From NCBI GenBank assembly GCA_947475995.1, contig CANJNI010000029.1:1-58894 (forward strand): DNA of 58,894 nt, given 5' to 3'. The stretch comes from Beijerinckiaceae bacterium (GTDB taxonomy: Bacteria; Pseudomonadota; Alphaproteobacteria; Rhizobiales; Beijerinckiaceae). The number at the start of each line of letters is the position of its first letter. The stretch's first letter is position 1. Both the position numbers and the translations under genes were made by a program. Positions 44,226-52,278 of this stretch are shown here, one piece after another. A model generated the notes under the pieces. That model did not search any database. It saw only the letters and a list, made by a program, of their open reading frames with translations, and was not told the DNA's origin.

Positions 44226-44264
44226 TTTCGGCCGCCATTCGCTTTCGCGATCCGGCGGCCGAAA
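44226..44264. terminator. candidate bidirectional terminator hairpin
   Basis: TTTCGGCCGCC (44226-44236) pairs perfectly with GGCGGCCGAAA (44254-44264). The 17-base loop holds a smaller hairpin (TCGC/GCGA). It lies between a permease gene (plus) and a binding-protein gene (minus) that converge. The A/T ends of the stem give short T-runs in both directions. Confidence 0.55.
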
Positions 44265-44290
44265 CATGTTCGTGACGATCAATTCGCGCT

Positions 44291-45325
44291 TCAGCCCTTG
44301 ATGAGCTTCAGCGCCTCCTCGGCGAGCGACATGTCGGCGACCTGGCTGAACGGCAGGACCGCCTTTTGCTGCCCCAACTCGACGTTGAGGTCCTGAATGT
44401 AGCGCAATTGCGCTTCGCTCAGCACAAGATTGGTGGCCAGCGCCCCCGGCTTGGACAGGAAGTCCTGCAGGAATGTGGCCTCTTCGTCAGTCGCGGCCTT
44501 CACGGCCTGCTTGTAGTAGCGATAGAAGGCCTGCTTGTTCTTGTCGTCGGCCATCCAGCGGAACATGTCTCCATAGGCGGCGAGCGCCAGCACGACGCCC
44601 TGACGGCGATCGTTGATCGCCTTTTCCGACGCATACATGGCCTGATTTGCGTAGAGCGGAAGTTCCTTCCAGAACTCGCCGTCAGCCAGCGGGTAGAGCT
44701 TGAATTTGGCGGCGCTATCGCGGAATTCGATCGGCGCGACGCCTGCGTCAATCACGCCGCTGACAAGAGCCTTAAACACGTCGGCGCTGCTGCCGACGTT
44801 GGCGAACTGAACCTTCGTGTAATCCACGCCATGTTTCTTCATGATGCCCACGGCGAGCTGGTGCAGCAAGGCGCCCATCTGGCCGGTGCCGACCGTGCGG
44901 CCCGGCAGATCCTTGACGGATTTGATGTCGGGCTTGCTCGAATACATGATGTTCAGCGGAGCCAGGGCGGCGCCGGCGATGATCTTCGCTTTCGCGCCGC
45001 GCTCGATGGCCGGGAAAAGCCCGCTGAAACCCGCGCCGGCGCAAAAATCCGCATCGCCGCTGATAAGGCCCGCGAGAATCTTGGCCGTGTCTGACACGGT
45101 CACCAGATTGACGTCGACGCCATATTTATCGAACAGCTTCATCTCGTTGAGCAGCTGGATCTGCATCAGCGAGAAGCTGCCGCCCGCGATGATCACGTTC
45201 GCCTTGGGTTTTCCCTGCGAGATCGCCGGCATCGGAAAGGCCGCAGCGGCCGCGATTGCTGCGCCTGTCTGGAACAATGTGCGGCGCGAGACAGTCTTGC
45301 GCGTGTTCAAGCTCGGAATAGTCAT
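44291..45325 (-). CDS. orphan NMT1-type solute-binding protein, Tat leader
   Basis: A 344-residue binding protein with a twin-arginine-type leader (VSRRTLFQTGAAIAAAAAFP, cleavage near AIS). The start ATG 45325 has a strong AGGAGG upstream; the longer frame is not needed. The core (DADFCAGAGFSGLFPAIERGAK, GRTVGTGQMGALLHQLAV, NVGSSADVFKALVSGVIDAG) aligns well with the protein at 46468-47478. No ATPase or permease is next to it on its strand, so it may share the importer at 41619-44195 or another one. Ligand unknown. Confidence 0.86.
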   Translation of the reverse strand: MTIPSLNTRKTVSRRTLFQTGAAIAAAAAFPMPAISQGKPKANVIIAGGSFSLMQIQLLNEMKLFDKYGVDVNLVTVSDTAKILAGLISGDADFCAGAGFSGLFPAIERGAKAKIIAGAALAPLNIMYSSKPDIKSVKDLPGRTVGTGQMGALLHQLAVGIMKKHGVDYTKVQFANVGSSADVFKALVSGVIDAGVAPIEFRDSAAKFKLYPLADGEFWKELPLYANQAMYASEKAINDRRQGVVLALAAYGDMFRWMADDKNKQAFYRYYKQAVKAATDEEATFLQDFLSKPGALATNLVLSEAQLRYIQDLNVELGQQKAVLPFSQVADMSLAEEALKLIKG

Positions 45326-45671
45326 TCCCTTCCTCCTCAGATCCGCAGCGCGAGAGGAATGATCCGCACGCGCCCGTGGCCCAGGCGCTTGTTGCGCCAT
45401 TATGCTCCCGCATGCGCCCTGAGCGAACGCCGCGACGAAATCATGTCCTTGGCACTGATGTTGGTCCGGCGGAGGTGAGGGACGGCAATCCAAAAACTGG
45501 AAGCCGCCATCACAAAAGCCATTACCCGTAAGCCTACGGACGGGTCGATGCTGCTTTCCGGCGGCCGTTAAGGGCGTGGTCGAACATTCATTTTTGCAAT
45601 GGGATGATCATTCCCGTCGCTCCCGCCTTGCGGGGCCCGGCCTGCGGCGCATTGTGGGCGTCTCAGGAGAC
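45326..45671. other. divergent intergenic region
   Basis: About 346 bases between a minus-strand binding protein and a plus-strand hypothetical gene. Apart from ribosome binding sites at both ends and a small CCGTA/TACGG hairpin near 45530, I see no gene, RNA or clear promoter. Confidence 0.5.
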
Positions 45672-46415
45672 ATGGCGATGCCGCAAGCCTTGCGGGCGGA
45701 ATGGTGGGACCTCGAGGGGCCGGGAGACGAGCCATTCCTGGCCTGGCTTCAGCACGAGCATTTGCCTGCGTTGCAGGCAGTTTCGGGCATCGGCTGGACA
45801 GGACTTTACAGGATCGCCGAAAAGCCCGCTCCCACCGCCGAGGGATCAACGCCCGCCCGCCGCGAAACGACGGAGCCCGTCCCTCCCGGCCGCCAGTTCG
45901 TGTTGCTGACTTCCGGCGCCCTGGAGACGTTGCTGGCTCCTTCGCCCGCGCTGGAAGGGCTCGACGCCGCCCTGCCGCTGAGCCGGCGGCGGCACTGGCG
46001 GGAGGCCGTCTTCATTGAGGAACAAAGGATCGACGGACCCGATAGCTCCCGGTTCGAACGGGACCGTTCGCCGCCGCCTGCGATGCAACTGGGTAATTTC
46101 ATCATCGGGTCGCCCGAAGCGGAGCGGCAAATGGCGTCCTATTACCGGCGGCATCGCTTTCGGCAGGTTGAAAAGACAAGAGGCTGCATCGGAGCGCGGA
46201 AATACGTGTCGAGCGTCGGTTGGCCGAAGCACGGCATTTTGTATGAATTCGCCGACATGGGCCGGGAGGATCATCTTTTCGAAGCGCGGATGAACGCCTC
46301 CATTCCGGACTTGCGTTGGAACGGCCCTCATCCGCTTCACATGGTGACGCATGCGCCGCACGCCCCCCATGCAGGACGGCGCATCTGGCCGCCCGTCGAT
46401 GAAGCCACGCCATGA
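45672..46415 (+). CDS. uncharacterised protein, possibly DUF4286/ferredoxin-like fold
   Basis: A 247-residue soluble protein without signal or membrane span. The opening LRAEWWDLEGPGDEPFLAWLQHEHLPAL and later FADMGREDHLFEARM resemble small dimeric alpha-beta barrel proteins (EthD/DUF4286-like) that occur beside catabolic genes. The overall shape suggests two such modules in one chain, about 8-100 and 110-225. The start is ATG 45672 after GGAG; ATG 45678 is possible. It precedes a binding protein and an amidohydrolase on the same strand. I cannot assign an activity. Confidence 0.65.
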   Translation: MAMPQALRAEWWDLEGPGDEPFLAWLQHEHLPALQAVSGIGWTGLYRIAEKPAPTAEGSTPARRETTEPVPPGRQFVLLTSGALETLLAPSPALEGLDAALPLSRRRHWREAVFIEEQRIDGPDSSRFERDRSPPPAMQLGNFIIGSPEAERQMASYYRRHRFRQVEKTRGCIGARKYVSSVGWPKHGILYEFADMGREDHLFEARMNASIPDLRWNGPHPLHMVTHAPHAPHAGRRIWPPVDEATP

Positions 46416-46467
46416 GTCAGCACATCGGATCAACGCCGCAGAAGCCGGCATCAATGGAGTTTTGCGC

Positions 46468-47478
46468 ATGAGTACGCAGCCATCTTTCTCCCGCCGTCAT
46501 GCCCTCATCGGCGGCGCAGCAGCGACAGGCCTTCTGTTTGCTCCCGCAATCGTGCGGGCTCAGTCCAAACGTATTCCGGTGACCATCGTGAATGCAGGCG
46601 GCAATATCACGCTGACCCTGGAGGAAATCCTTCGCCAGAAAGGCTTTCTGGAAGAGGCAGGTCTCGACGCCACTTTCGTGAACGTCGCCGATACAAGCAA
46701 GATCATCGGAAGCCTGATTGGCGGCGATACCGATATCTGCATGCTGGCCGGGTTCGGTCAGGTCCTGCCCGCCATCGAGAAGGGCGCCAGAATGAAAGTG
46801 CTGGCCGGAGCCGGAACGCTTGCGCCGAACGCCATCTTCACTGGCAAGCCCGAGATCAGGTCGCTCAAGGATCTCGAAGGCAAGACAGTCGGAACAGGCT
46901 CCATCGGGGCGATCCTGCATCAGGTGATGGTCGCGGTGCTGCAGAAGAACGGAGTCGATCCGTCGAAAGTGACCTTCGTGAATGTCGGCACGACGACCGA
47001 CATTCTGAAGGCCATCGTGGCCGGAGTCATCGATGCCGGCCCGTGCAACGTGGACACATACGGGGTGGCCGAAAAATTCAGGATTCACTCCATCGGCGAC
47101 ATGTGGAAGTTGCTGCCGGAATATCCCTATCAGGGTTCTTTTGCGACAGACGCGACGATCCGCAACAAGCGGGAGGCGCTGGTGCGGACGCTTGCGGCGC
47201 ATGCGAAGCTCTATCGTTTCATTTCGAGCCCCGAGTCGAAGGACGTCTATGTGGCCGCGAACATGAAGGCCGCGAACGGCACGGCCGAGCAGGGCGCGGG
47301 CGCCTGGCAGTTCATCCGCGACAACCAGCCCTATGCGGTGAACCTGACGATCCCGGACGAGCGCCTCACATTCCTGCAGCAGATCAACCTGCAGACCAAG
47401 GTGCAGCAGAAGATCATTCCCAACAGCGATGTGGCGGACATGTCGCTGGCGCTGGACGCGCTCAAGATGTTGGGGTGA
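46468..47478 (+). CDS. orphan NMT1-type solute-binding protein, Tat leader
   Basis: A 336-residue paralogue of the protein at 44291-45325, with leader FSRRHALIGGAAATGLLF and cleavage near IVRAQ. Shared blocks are DTDICMLAGFGQVLPAIEKGAR, GKTVGTGSIGAILHQVMV and IPNSDVADMSLALDALK. The start ATG 46468 follows GGAG. It stands between an uncharacterised gene and an amidohydrolase, with no importer core of its own. Having two diverged copies within 3 kb suggests different ligands feeding one membrane complex. Confidence 0.86.
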   Translation: MSTQPSFSRRHALIGGAAATGLLFAPAIVRAQSKRIPVTIVNAGGNITLTLEEILRQKGFLEEAGLDATFVNVADTSKIIGSLIGGDTDICMLAGFGQVLPAIEKGARMKVLAGAGTLAPNAIFTGKPEIRSLKDLEGKTVGTGSIGAILHQVMVAVLQKNGVDPSKVTFVNVGTTTDILKAIVAGVIDAGPCNVDTYGVAEKFRIHSIGDMWKLLPEYPYQGSFATDATIRNKREALVRTLAAHAKLYRFISSPESKDVYVAANMKAANGTAEQGAGAWQFIRDNQPYAVNLTIPDERLTFLQQINLQTKVQQKIIPNSDVADMSLALDALKMLG

Positions 47479-47546
47479 GGAAGCCCCTCCATCTGTGACA
47501 TGGGCTGCCGCCATGCTATGTTCCTTCAAAATGAGGGAACGTCCGC

Positions 47547-48383
47547 ATGCTGGTTGTCGACGCACAGGTCCATCTCTGGAAAGCCGCAACGCCGGAGCGT
47601 CCCTGGACGCCGGGGCTTGAGCCGCAATTGCCCGAGCCGCTCGGCATCGAGGAGGCGCTGGGCGAGATGAAAAGCGCAGGCGTTGATCGCATGATCATCG
47701 TCCCGCCGCACTGGGAGGGCATGCGCAACGATTACGCCACCGAGGCATATGATCGCTATCCGGACACCTTCCGGTTCATGGGCCGGCTGAATCTCGAACG
47801 CCCCGATGCACGCTCGCAATTGCCGGGCTGGATGAAGATGCGCGGCAATCTGGGCATGCGCCAGTCCTTCCTGTCGAAGTTCGAGCGCGAGAAGGTAGTT
47901 GCGGGCGGATACGACTGGCTGTTCGAGGATTGCGAACGTTACGGCGTTCCGCTGATGGTCCACGCTGCCGATCTGCGCCCGACGCTGGAAAAGCTGCTCA
48001 AGCGCCACCCGAAGCTCGATCTCATCATCGACCACATGGGGCTTTCGACCGGGATCGCCAGGGAAGGCCGCACTACCGAAGCGCTGGCGAATACGCGCGC
48101 GCTGGCGCAATTCCCCAACGTGACCACGAAACTGTCATCCGCACCGCTGCACAGCCGCGAGGAATATCCATTCCGCGACATGCACCCGTATATTCATGGA
48201 ATCATCGAAGCGTTCGGTCCCAGCCGGTGCTTCTGGGGGACTGACCTGTCGCACATGCTGCACACTTGCAGCTATCGCGAAGGCGTCACCTTGTTCACCG
48301 AAGCTGCGGGGCTCTCACCCGAGGTGCTGGACCTCGTGATGGGACGCGCGGTGTGCGAACATCTGGGCTGGCCGCTGCCCTGA
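47547..48383 (+). CDS. amidohydrolase 2 family metal-dependent hydrolase
   Basis: A 278-residue TIM-barrel hydrolase. VDAQVHLWK carries the first metal His, followed by PLMVHAADLRP, IIDHMGLSTG and the Asp in WGTDLSHML. Relatives include 2-pyrone-4,6-dicarboxylate lactonase, ACMSD-type decarboxylases and gamma-lactonases of aromatic catabolism. GAGGGAA lies before the ATG. Likely co-transcribed with the binding protein upstream (68 bases). Lactone hydrolysis versus decarboxylation cannot be settled from the sequence. Confidence 0.85.
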   Translation: MLVVDAQVHLWKAATPERPWTPGLEPQLPEPLGIEEALGEMKSAGVDRMIIVPPHWEGMRNDYATEAYDRYPDTFRFMGRLNLERPDARSQLPGWMKMRGNLGMRQSFLSKFEREKVVAGGYDWLFEDCERYGVPLMVHAADLRPTLEKLLKRHPKLDLIIDHMGLSTGIAREGRTTEALANTRALAQFPNVTTKLSSAPLHSREEYPFRDMHPYIHGIIEAFGPSRCFWGTDLSHMLHTCSYREGVTLFTEAAGLSPEVLDLVMGRAVCEHLGWPLP

Positions 48384-48395
48384 ATGGTTTGCTTC

Positions 48396-48415
48396 GCGGG
48401 GACCCCGGTCCCCGC
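48396..48415. terminator. GC hairpin between convergent genes
   Basis: GCGGGGAC (48396-48403) pairs with GTCCCCGC (48408-48415) around CCCG. It is located between converging genes ending at 48383 and 48434. No T-run follows, so its role as a terminator is uncertain. Confidence 0.4.
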
Positions 48416-48433
48416 TCGCATTGAAGTGTCGAT

Positions 48434-49456
48434 TTACGGAAAAATGTCCTTGTAAATCTTCAGCCAGGCTGCGGTCTTCTCTTCCACGTCGTCTGGCATC
48501 AAATAGTGGACGCGCCATTCCTTGCCGTCCGGCCGCATCCCCGGAAGGCGAGACTGAACCTCCGGGGCGACCGGAATGTAATCCGCGTCCGCGTATAGCT
48601 GCTGGCCCTCGGTCGACACGAAGAAATCGGCGAGCAGCTTGCCGGCATTCGGATGTGGGGAATTTTTCGTCACACCCATGACGGAGAAGAACGCGATGGC
48701 GGGTTGCAACCGCACCCAGTCCACTGGCGCGCCCTGTTGCTTGCTGATCTGCACATGGCTGTTGTTGACGTGGACGCCGATGGAATATTCGCCTGCCATC
48801 AGCATGTCGACGACTTGCCGCGCCGAAACGTTCAGAGGCGCGATGTTCTGGGCGGCGAGCTTCTTGAGATAGTCGATGCCCTTTTCCTGTCCGTATTCGG
48901 AGAGGATGACGCCCACGAAACCCGGAACTGCGGTCGGGCCGGGATTGTAGGCCCAGGCCATCTTGCCCTTCCATTTTGGATTGAGAAGATCGTCATAGGA
49001 CTTGGGGGCTTCTTCGGGCTTTACGAGACTGGTGTTGTACCCCGCGACGCGCACGTAAAGGTTCGTGGCGGTCCAGAATCCATCGGGATCAACATATTCC
49101 TTCGGAAACCGCTTCACGGACTCGGGTAGCCATTTCTCGACCAGACCTTCCTTCACGAGACCCGCCATGCCGGTCCCGTCGATGATATCGGCCTGCACCT
49201 TGCCTGCTCTCGCCTCGTTGATGACGCGCAGCATCACCTGGTTGGTTTCAGCCCGCACATAGTTCACCTTGATGCCGTATTTCTTTTCGAAATAGGCCGC
49301 AGTCGGGGCGACGAACTGGTTGACGATCTGGGTCGTGTACCAGGTGACCTGCCCCTCCTTTTTGGCGGCCGCGATGATTGCATCGTCGAGCGCCAGAGCA
49401 GGGCCGGAAGCCAGCGCGGCGGCGGCCACAAGGCCCGTCATCCATCCGTTTTTCAT
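48434..49456 (-). CDS. SBP_bac_6 (iron/AfuA-like) solute-binding protein
   Basis: A 340-residue periplasmic protein with a Sec signal (MKNGWMTGLVAAAALASG, cleavage near ALAL). AAAKKEGQVTWYTT and YFEKKYGIKVNYVRAET are typical of the Fe(III)/thiamine/2-aminoethylphosphonate group. ATG 49456 follows GGAGGGA. It is 23 bases downstream of the DUF35 gene and looks co-transcribed with the thiolase-like pair, which is unusual for an iron-type binding protein and suggests an organic ligand. No permease or ATPase of this class is in the window. Confidence 0.87.
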   Translation of the reverse strand: MKNGWMTGLVAAAALASGPALALDDAIIAAAKKEGQVTWYTTQIVNQFVAPTAAYFEKKYGIKVNYVRAETNQVMLRVINEARAGKVQADIIDGTGMAGLVKEGLVEKWLPESVKRFPKEYVDPDGFWTATNLYVRVAGYNTSLVKPEEAPKSYDDLLNPKWKGKMAWAYNPGPTAVPGFVGVILSEYGQEKGIDYLKKLAAQNIAPLNVSARQVVDMLMAGEYSIGVHVNNSHVQISKQQGAPVDWVRLQPAIAFFSVMGVTKNSPHPNAGKLLADFFVSTEGQQLYADADYIPVAPEVQSRLPGMRPDGKEWRVHYLMPDDVEEKTAAWLKIYKDIFP

Positions 49457-49479
49457 GTGTGTTCCCTCCGGGTGTTTCC

Positions 49480-49938
49480 TCAGCCGACCAGAAAGACCGG
49501 CAGCAGCCAGTTTGATTCCAGCACACGAAAATCGAGCCGGGCGGGTGCGTCGATCTTCACCAGGCCGGGGTCGGGGATAAAGCGCGTGAAAAGATGCACG
49601 CCCTCTTCGAGCCGCACGATTCCGTTGATGTAGGGCGCCCCCTTTGCGAAAGCCTCGCTGGGAGCGCGATGGATTTCGCTGAAGCTGTAAACCTTGCCGT
49701 TGCCTGCTGCTTTCTTCCACGTGAGGTCGGGCGATCCGCAATCGGAGCAGACGATGCGCTTGGGGTGAAAGAAGCGATTGCAATGGCCGCAATGGCGGAT
49801 CATCAATTCGCGCCGCTCGATCCCGCGCCAGTATTCCATCGTTTCAGGCGAGGGCTGATAGAGGCCCAGCGACACAGGCCCGGCGCGCATCGGAATGCCT
49901 TGCGCCCAGTCTTCGAGTTTGATGGCTGGTTCGCTCAC
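49480..49938 (-). CDS. DUF35 Zn-ribbon OB-fold protein (second copy)
   Basis: A 152-residue protein with the zinc ribbon CGHCNRF...CSDCGSPD (about 50-69) followed by an OB-fold starting VYSFSEIHRAP. The start codon is GTG 49938, overlapping the thiolase-like stop (GTGA). It is expected to form a complex with that protein. The N-terminal helix carries YWRGIERRELMI, a common feature of DUF35 proteins that dock on thiolase-fold partners. It is more similar to general DUF35 proteins than to the shorter copy at 5251. Confidence 0.9.
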   Translation of the reverse strand: MSEPAIKLEDWAQGIPMRAGPVSLGLYQPSPETMEYWRGIERRELMIRHCGHCNRFFHPKRIVCSDCGSPDLTWKKAAGNGKVYSFSEIHRAPSEAFAKGAPYINGIVRLEEGVHLFTRFIPDPGLVKIDAPARLDFRVLESNWLLPVFLVG

Positions 49939-51155
49939 GCTGCGCGCTCCCTGGAAACGATCATCACCGAATGGGAGGCCAGAATGCCTCCGTGGCCGTG
50001 CACCAGTCCGACTTCGGCATCCGGAACCTGTCGGCCTTCCGCCTGTCCCCAGATCTGGTCCACGGTTTCGTGCAGATTGTAGAGGCCCTGCGCCATCTGG
50101 CCGAAGGACAGGTAGCCGCCCATGGTGCAGAAGGGCAGGCCGCCGTCGGCGTCGATGTTGCCGTCCATCACGAAGGGGCCGCCCTCGCCCTTTTTGCAGA
50201 AGCCCAGTTCCTCCAGCATCATCAGATGCACGAACGAGAAGGGCGCGGATGTCTGGACAATGTCGATGTCCTTCGGCTTCAGGCCGGACATTTCATAGGC
50301 CTGTTTCGCCGCCGTCGCGCAGCCTGTGTTGGTCAGGTTGGGCTCCGCCCCGATGGGGTCGAGATCGTAGGCGCCCATGCGCTCGCTGATCCATTCGTGG
50401 GTGGTCTGCTGGCCGAACCCGGCGATCCATGTGGGATTGGGGTGGTTCTTGGCCAGATCCGCGCGCGTAATGATGAAGGCCGTCGAGATGCCGCCCGGAT
50501 AGTTCACGGCGCAGTCGAGCAGGTGCAGCGGCGAGGCGATCATTCGCGAGTTGAGTACGTCGTCGATGGTGATCTTGCCGCGATTGCGCATGGCCGCATA
50601 GGGATGCGTGATGGCCCAGTTGCGGCTCTCCACGCCCACCTTGGCGAGCATTTCCGAAGTCGCGCCATATTCGTGCATGTAGCGGCAGGCGACCTGCGCG
50701 TAGAGGGACGGGGTGGTCGGCCCGAAGGGCGCCTCGAACTGCGGATTGCTTTCCCCGGCCGCGTTCTGGCCCACCTTGTCCTTCAGCCAGACGCCCGAGG
50801 CCTCGTTGGTGACGCAAAGCGCGTAATCGCAAAGGCCGGAATTGACCGCCAGGACGCCCAGTTCAATAGTGCCCAGCGCGCCCGCCCCATGGGCGGTGAC
50901 TTCCGTGTTGAAAATCGGGGCGATCTTCAGTTCGTTCAGCAGCGTCTGGTTGTATTGCAGGGTGCGGTAGGACGTGGGGCAGCGGCCGGTGAAGAAAGCC
51001 CCGACCTGCGAGCGCTTGATGCCGGCCTTCTGGATCGCCTGCGCCGACGAAATGGAGCCGAGCTGCAGCGCAGTCAGCTTTTCTGCGTCGTCCCGTTTCG
51101 TCATGCATCGGCCAATGCCGACAATGGCCGCGCTGTACCCGAGCTTTGACGCCAT
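49935..51155 (-). CDS. thiolase-like protein lacking the usual nucleophilic Cys (second copy)
   Basis: A 406-residue thiolase-fold protein: SAAIVGIGRCMTKR at the start, DIDIVQTSAPFSFVHLMMLEELGF in the centre, and GGYLSFGQMAQGLYNLHE where canonical thiolases have GGxxxxGHPxG. At the nucleophile position it reads TAHGAGALG, without Cys, and the C-terminal motif is GHGGILASH. The chemistry is therefore unlikely to be classical thiolysis; a retro-aldol or condensation role, as for Ltp2, fits better. ATG 51155 follows GGAGGAAAC. First gene of a three-gene minus operon. Confidence 0.85.
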   Translation of the reverse strand: MASKLGYSAAIVGIGRCMTKRDDAEKLTALQLGSISSAQAIQKAGIKRSQVGAFFTGRCPTSYRTLQYNQTLLNELKIAPIFNTEVTAHGAGALGTIELGVLAVNSGLCDYALCVTNEASGVWLKDKVGQNAAGESNPQFEAPFGPTTPSLYAQVACRYMHEYGATSEMLAKVGVESRNWAITHPYAAMRNRGKITIDDVLNSRMIASPLHLLDCAVNYPGGISTAFIITRADLAKNHPNPTWIAGFGQQTTHEWISERMGAYDLDPIGAEPNLTNTGCATAAKQAYEMSGLKPKDIDIVQTSAPFSFVHLMMLEELGFCKKGEGGPFVMDGNIDADGGLPFCTMGGYLSFGQMAQGLYNLHETVDQIWGQAEGRQVPDAEVGLVHGHGGILASHSVMIVSRERAA

Positions 51156-51379
51156 CCGTTTCCTCCGGCCCAAGGCCTTGATGTTTCTGCCGAGCTTCAC
51201 CCTGAGGCGCGCCCGATGTCTCCGGCATTATTCGGGCAATCGGCCAGGTGATGCAAGCGGGCGCGCCGTGGCTTTGCGCCGCGTGCGCCGGCAGGCAGGC
51301 GGCAGGCCGGCGCAGACGGGCGAAAGAGCCGTTTTTCGCCATTGAAAATCCCGCCCGTCCGTTGCATACCAGCACCCGC

Positions 51380-51453
51380 GCGGGTGTAGCTCAATGGTAG
51401 AGCAGCAGCCTTCCAAGCTGAATACGAGGGTTCGATTCCCTTCACCCGCTCCA
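51380..51453 (+). tRNA. tRNA-Gly (anticodon TCC), CCA encoded
   Basis: A 74-base cloverleaf. The acceptor GCGGGTG pairs with CACCCGC. The D arm is GCTC/GAGC, the anticodon loop CTTCCAA places TCC at positions 34-36, and the T arm is GAGGG-TTCGATT-CCCTT, with an encoded CCA at 51451-51453. The anticodon stem has four clear pairs and one weak closing position. Codons read: GGA and GGG. It is the only tRNA I see in the window. Confidence 0.95.
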
Positions 51454-51639
51454 ATCCCTCACCGCAGCGCCGACCAGAGACCCGCCAGTTCGGGCGCATT
51501 GTATGTATTGCGAAAACTGCCCGTTAAGCCCGCCGCGCTAGCCTCATTGGAAAGGCTCATGATCTTCAGATCGGCGGCGTTTCGGCCCGGTGGACCGATG
51601 CTCCGAACCAGAAGCCGATGGTACAGCAGCAGGCGGAAC

Positions 51640-52278
51640 ATGGACCAGCATCGCAAGGCATTGTTTGCCGTGGCGGCGGGTGTGGCGCTTTTGGCCGCAC
51701 CGGGCGCGCAGGCGCATCCGCATATTCTGGCGAACCTGTCGGCGGACGTTTCACGCTCCGCTGACGACAGGACCGCGCTGCGATTCGTCTGGAAAATGGA
51801 TGTGGGCTTTACGGCCTATACGATGGCCGAGCAGAAGATCATGCAGTTCGATGCGGCCACCCTTGCGCGTCTGGCGAAGACGCAATCGGAGGCTCTGGCC
51901 GAGTTCGGGCATTTCTCGAAAGTGTCCGTCAACGGAAAGCCGGGCACGGGCGCGGTGTCCGACCCTGCCATGACGCTGACACCGGAGGGCACGCTCGCCT
52001 TCGGGTTCACGCTGACGGTGGACCATGCGGGCGAGACGCTGAAGACGCTGGACGCCGAGGTCTTCGACGCGAATTTCTTCGCCTATTTCTCTCTTGATCC
52101 GAAAGCGCCCGTGAAACTCGACGCCGCGCTGGCCGGATGCCGCGCGGACGCGAGCGGGCCCGCGATGATCAACCTCAAGGAAACGCGATCTGTGCCGAAG
52201 GCCTTCTGGGCCGCGCTCGACGGCTCGGTGTCCGACCAGCAAAAATTCGTCAACCGGATCCGGATCGACTGCGAATGA
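51640..52278 (+). CDS. DUF1007 periplasmic protein, nickel/cobalt transport accessory
   Basis: A 212-residue secreted protein. Signal MDQHRKALFAVAAGVALLAAPGAQA is followed by HPHI at the predicted mature N-terminus, a ready metal-binding end. The body (FVWKMDVGFTAYT, DAEVFDANFFAYFSL) is typical of DUF1007 proteins, which are found beside NicO-type exporters or importers. I chose ATG 51640 with AGGCGG upstream. Its stop overlaps the start of the NicO gene (ATGA), consistent with joint function in handling Ni or Co. Confidence 0.88.
   Translation: MDQHRKALFAVAAGVALLAAPGAQAHPHILANLSADVSRSADDRTALRFVWKMDVGFTAYTMAEQKIMQFDAATLARLAKTQSEALAEFGHFSKVSVNGKPGTGAVSDPAMTLTPEGTLAFGFTLTVDHAGETLKTLDAEVFDANFFAYFSLDPKAPVKLDAALAGCRADASGPAMINLKETRSVPKAFWAALDGSVSDQQKFVNRIRIDCE

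Noticed and set aside
44291..47478. The two NMT1-like orphan binding proteins as inverted-repeat ends of a mobile element
   Set aside because: They are diverged paralogues in opposite orientation with different flanks and no transposase between them.
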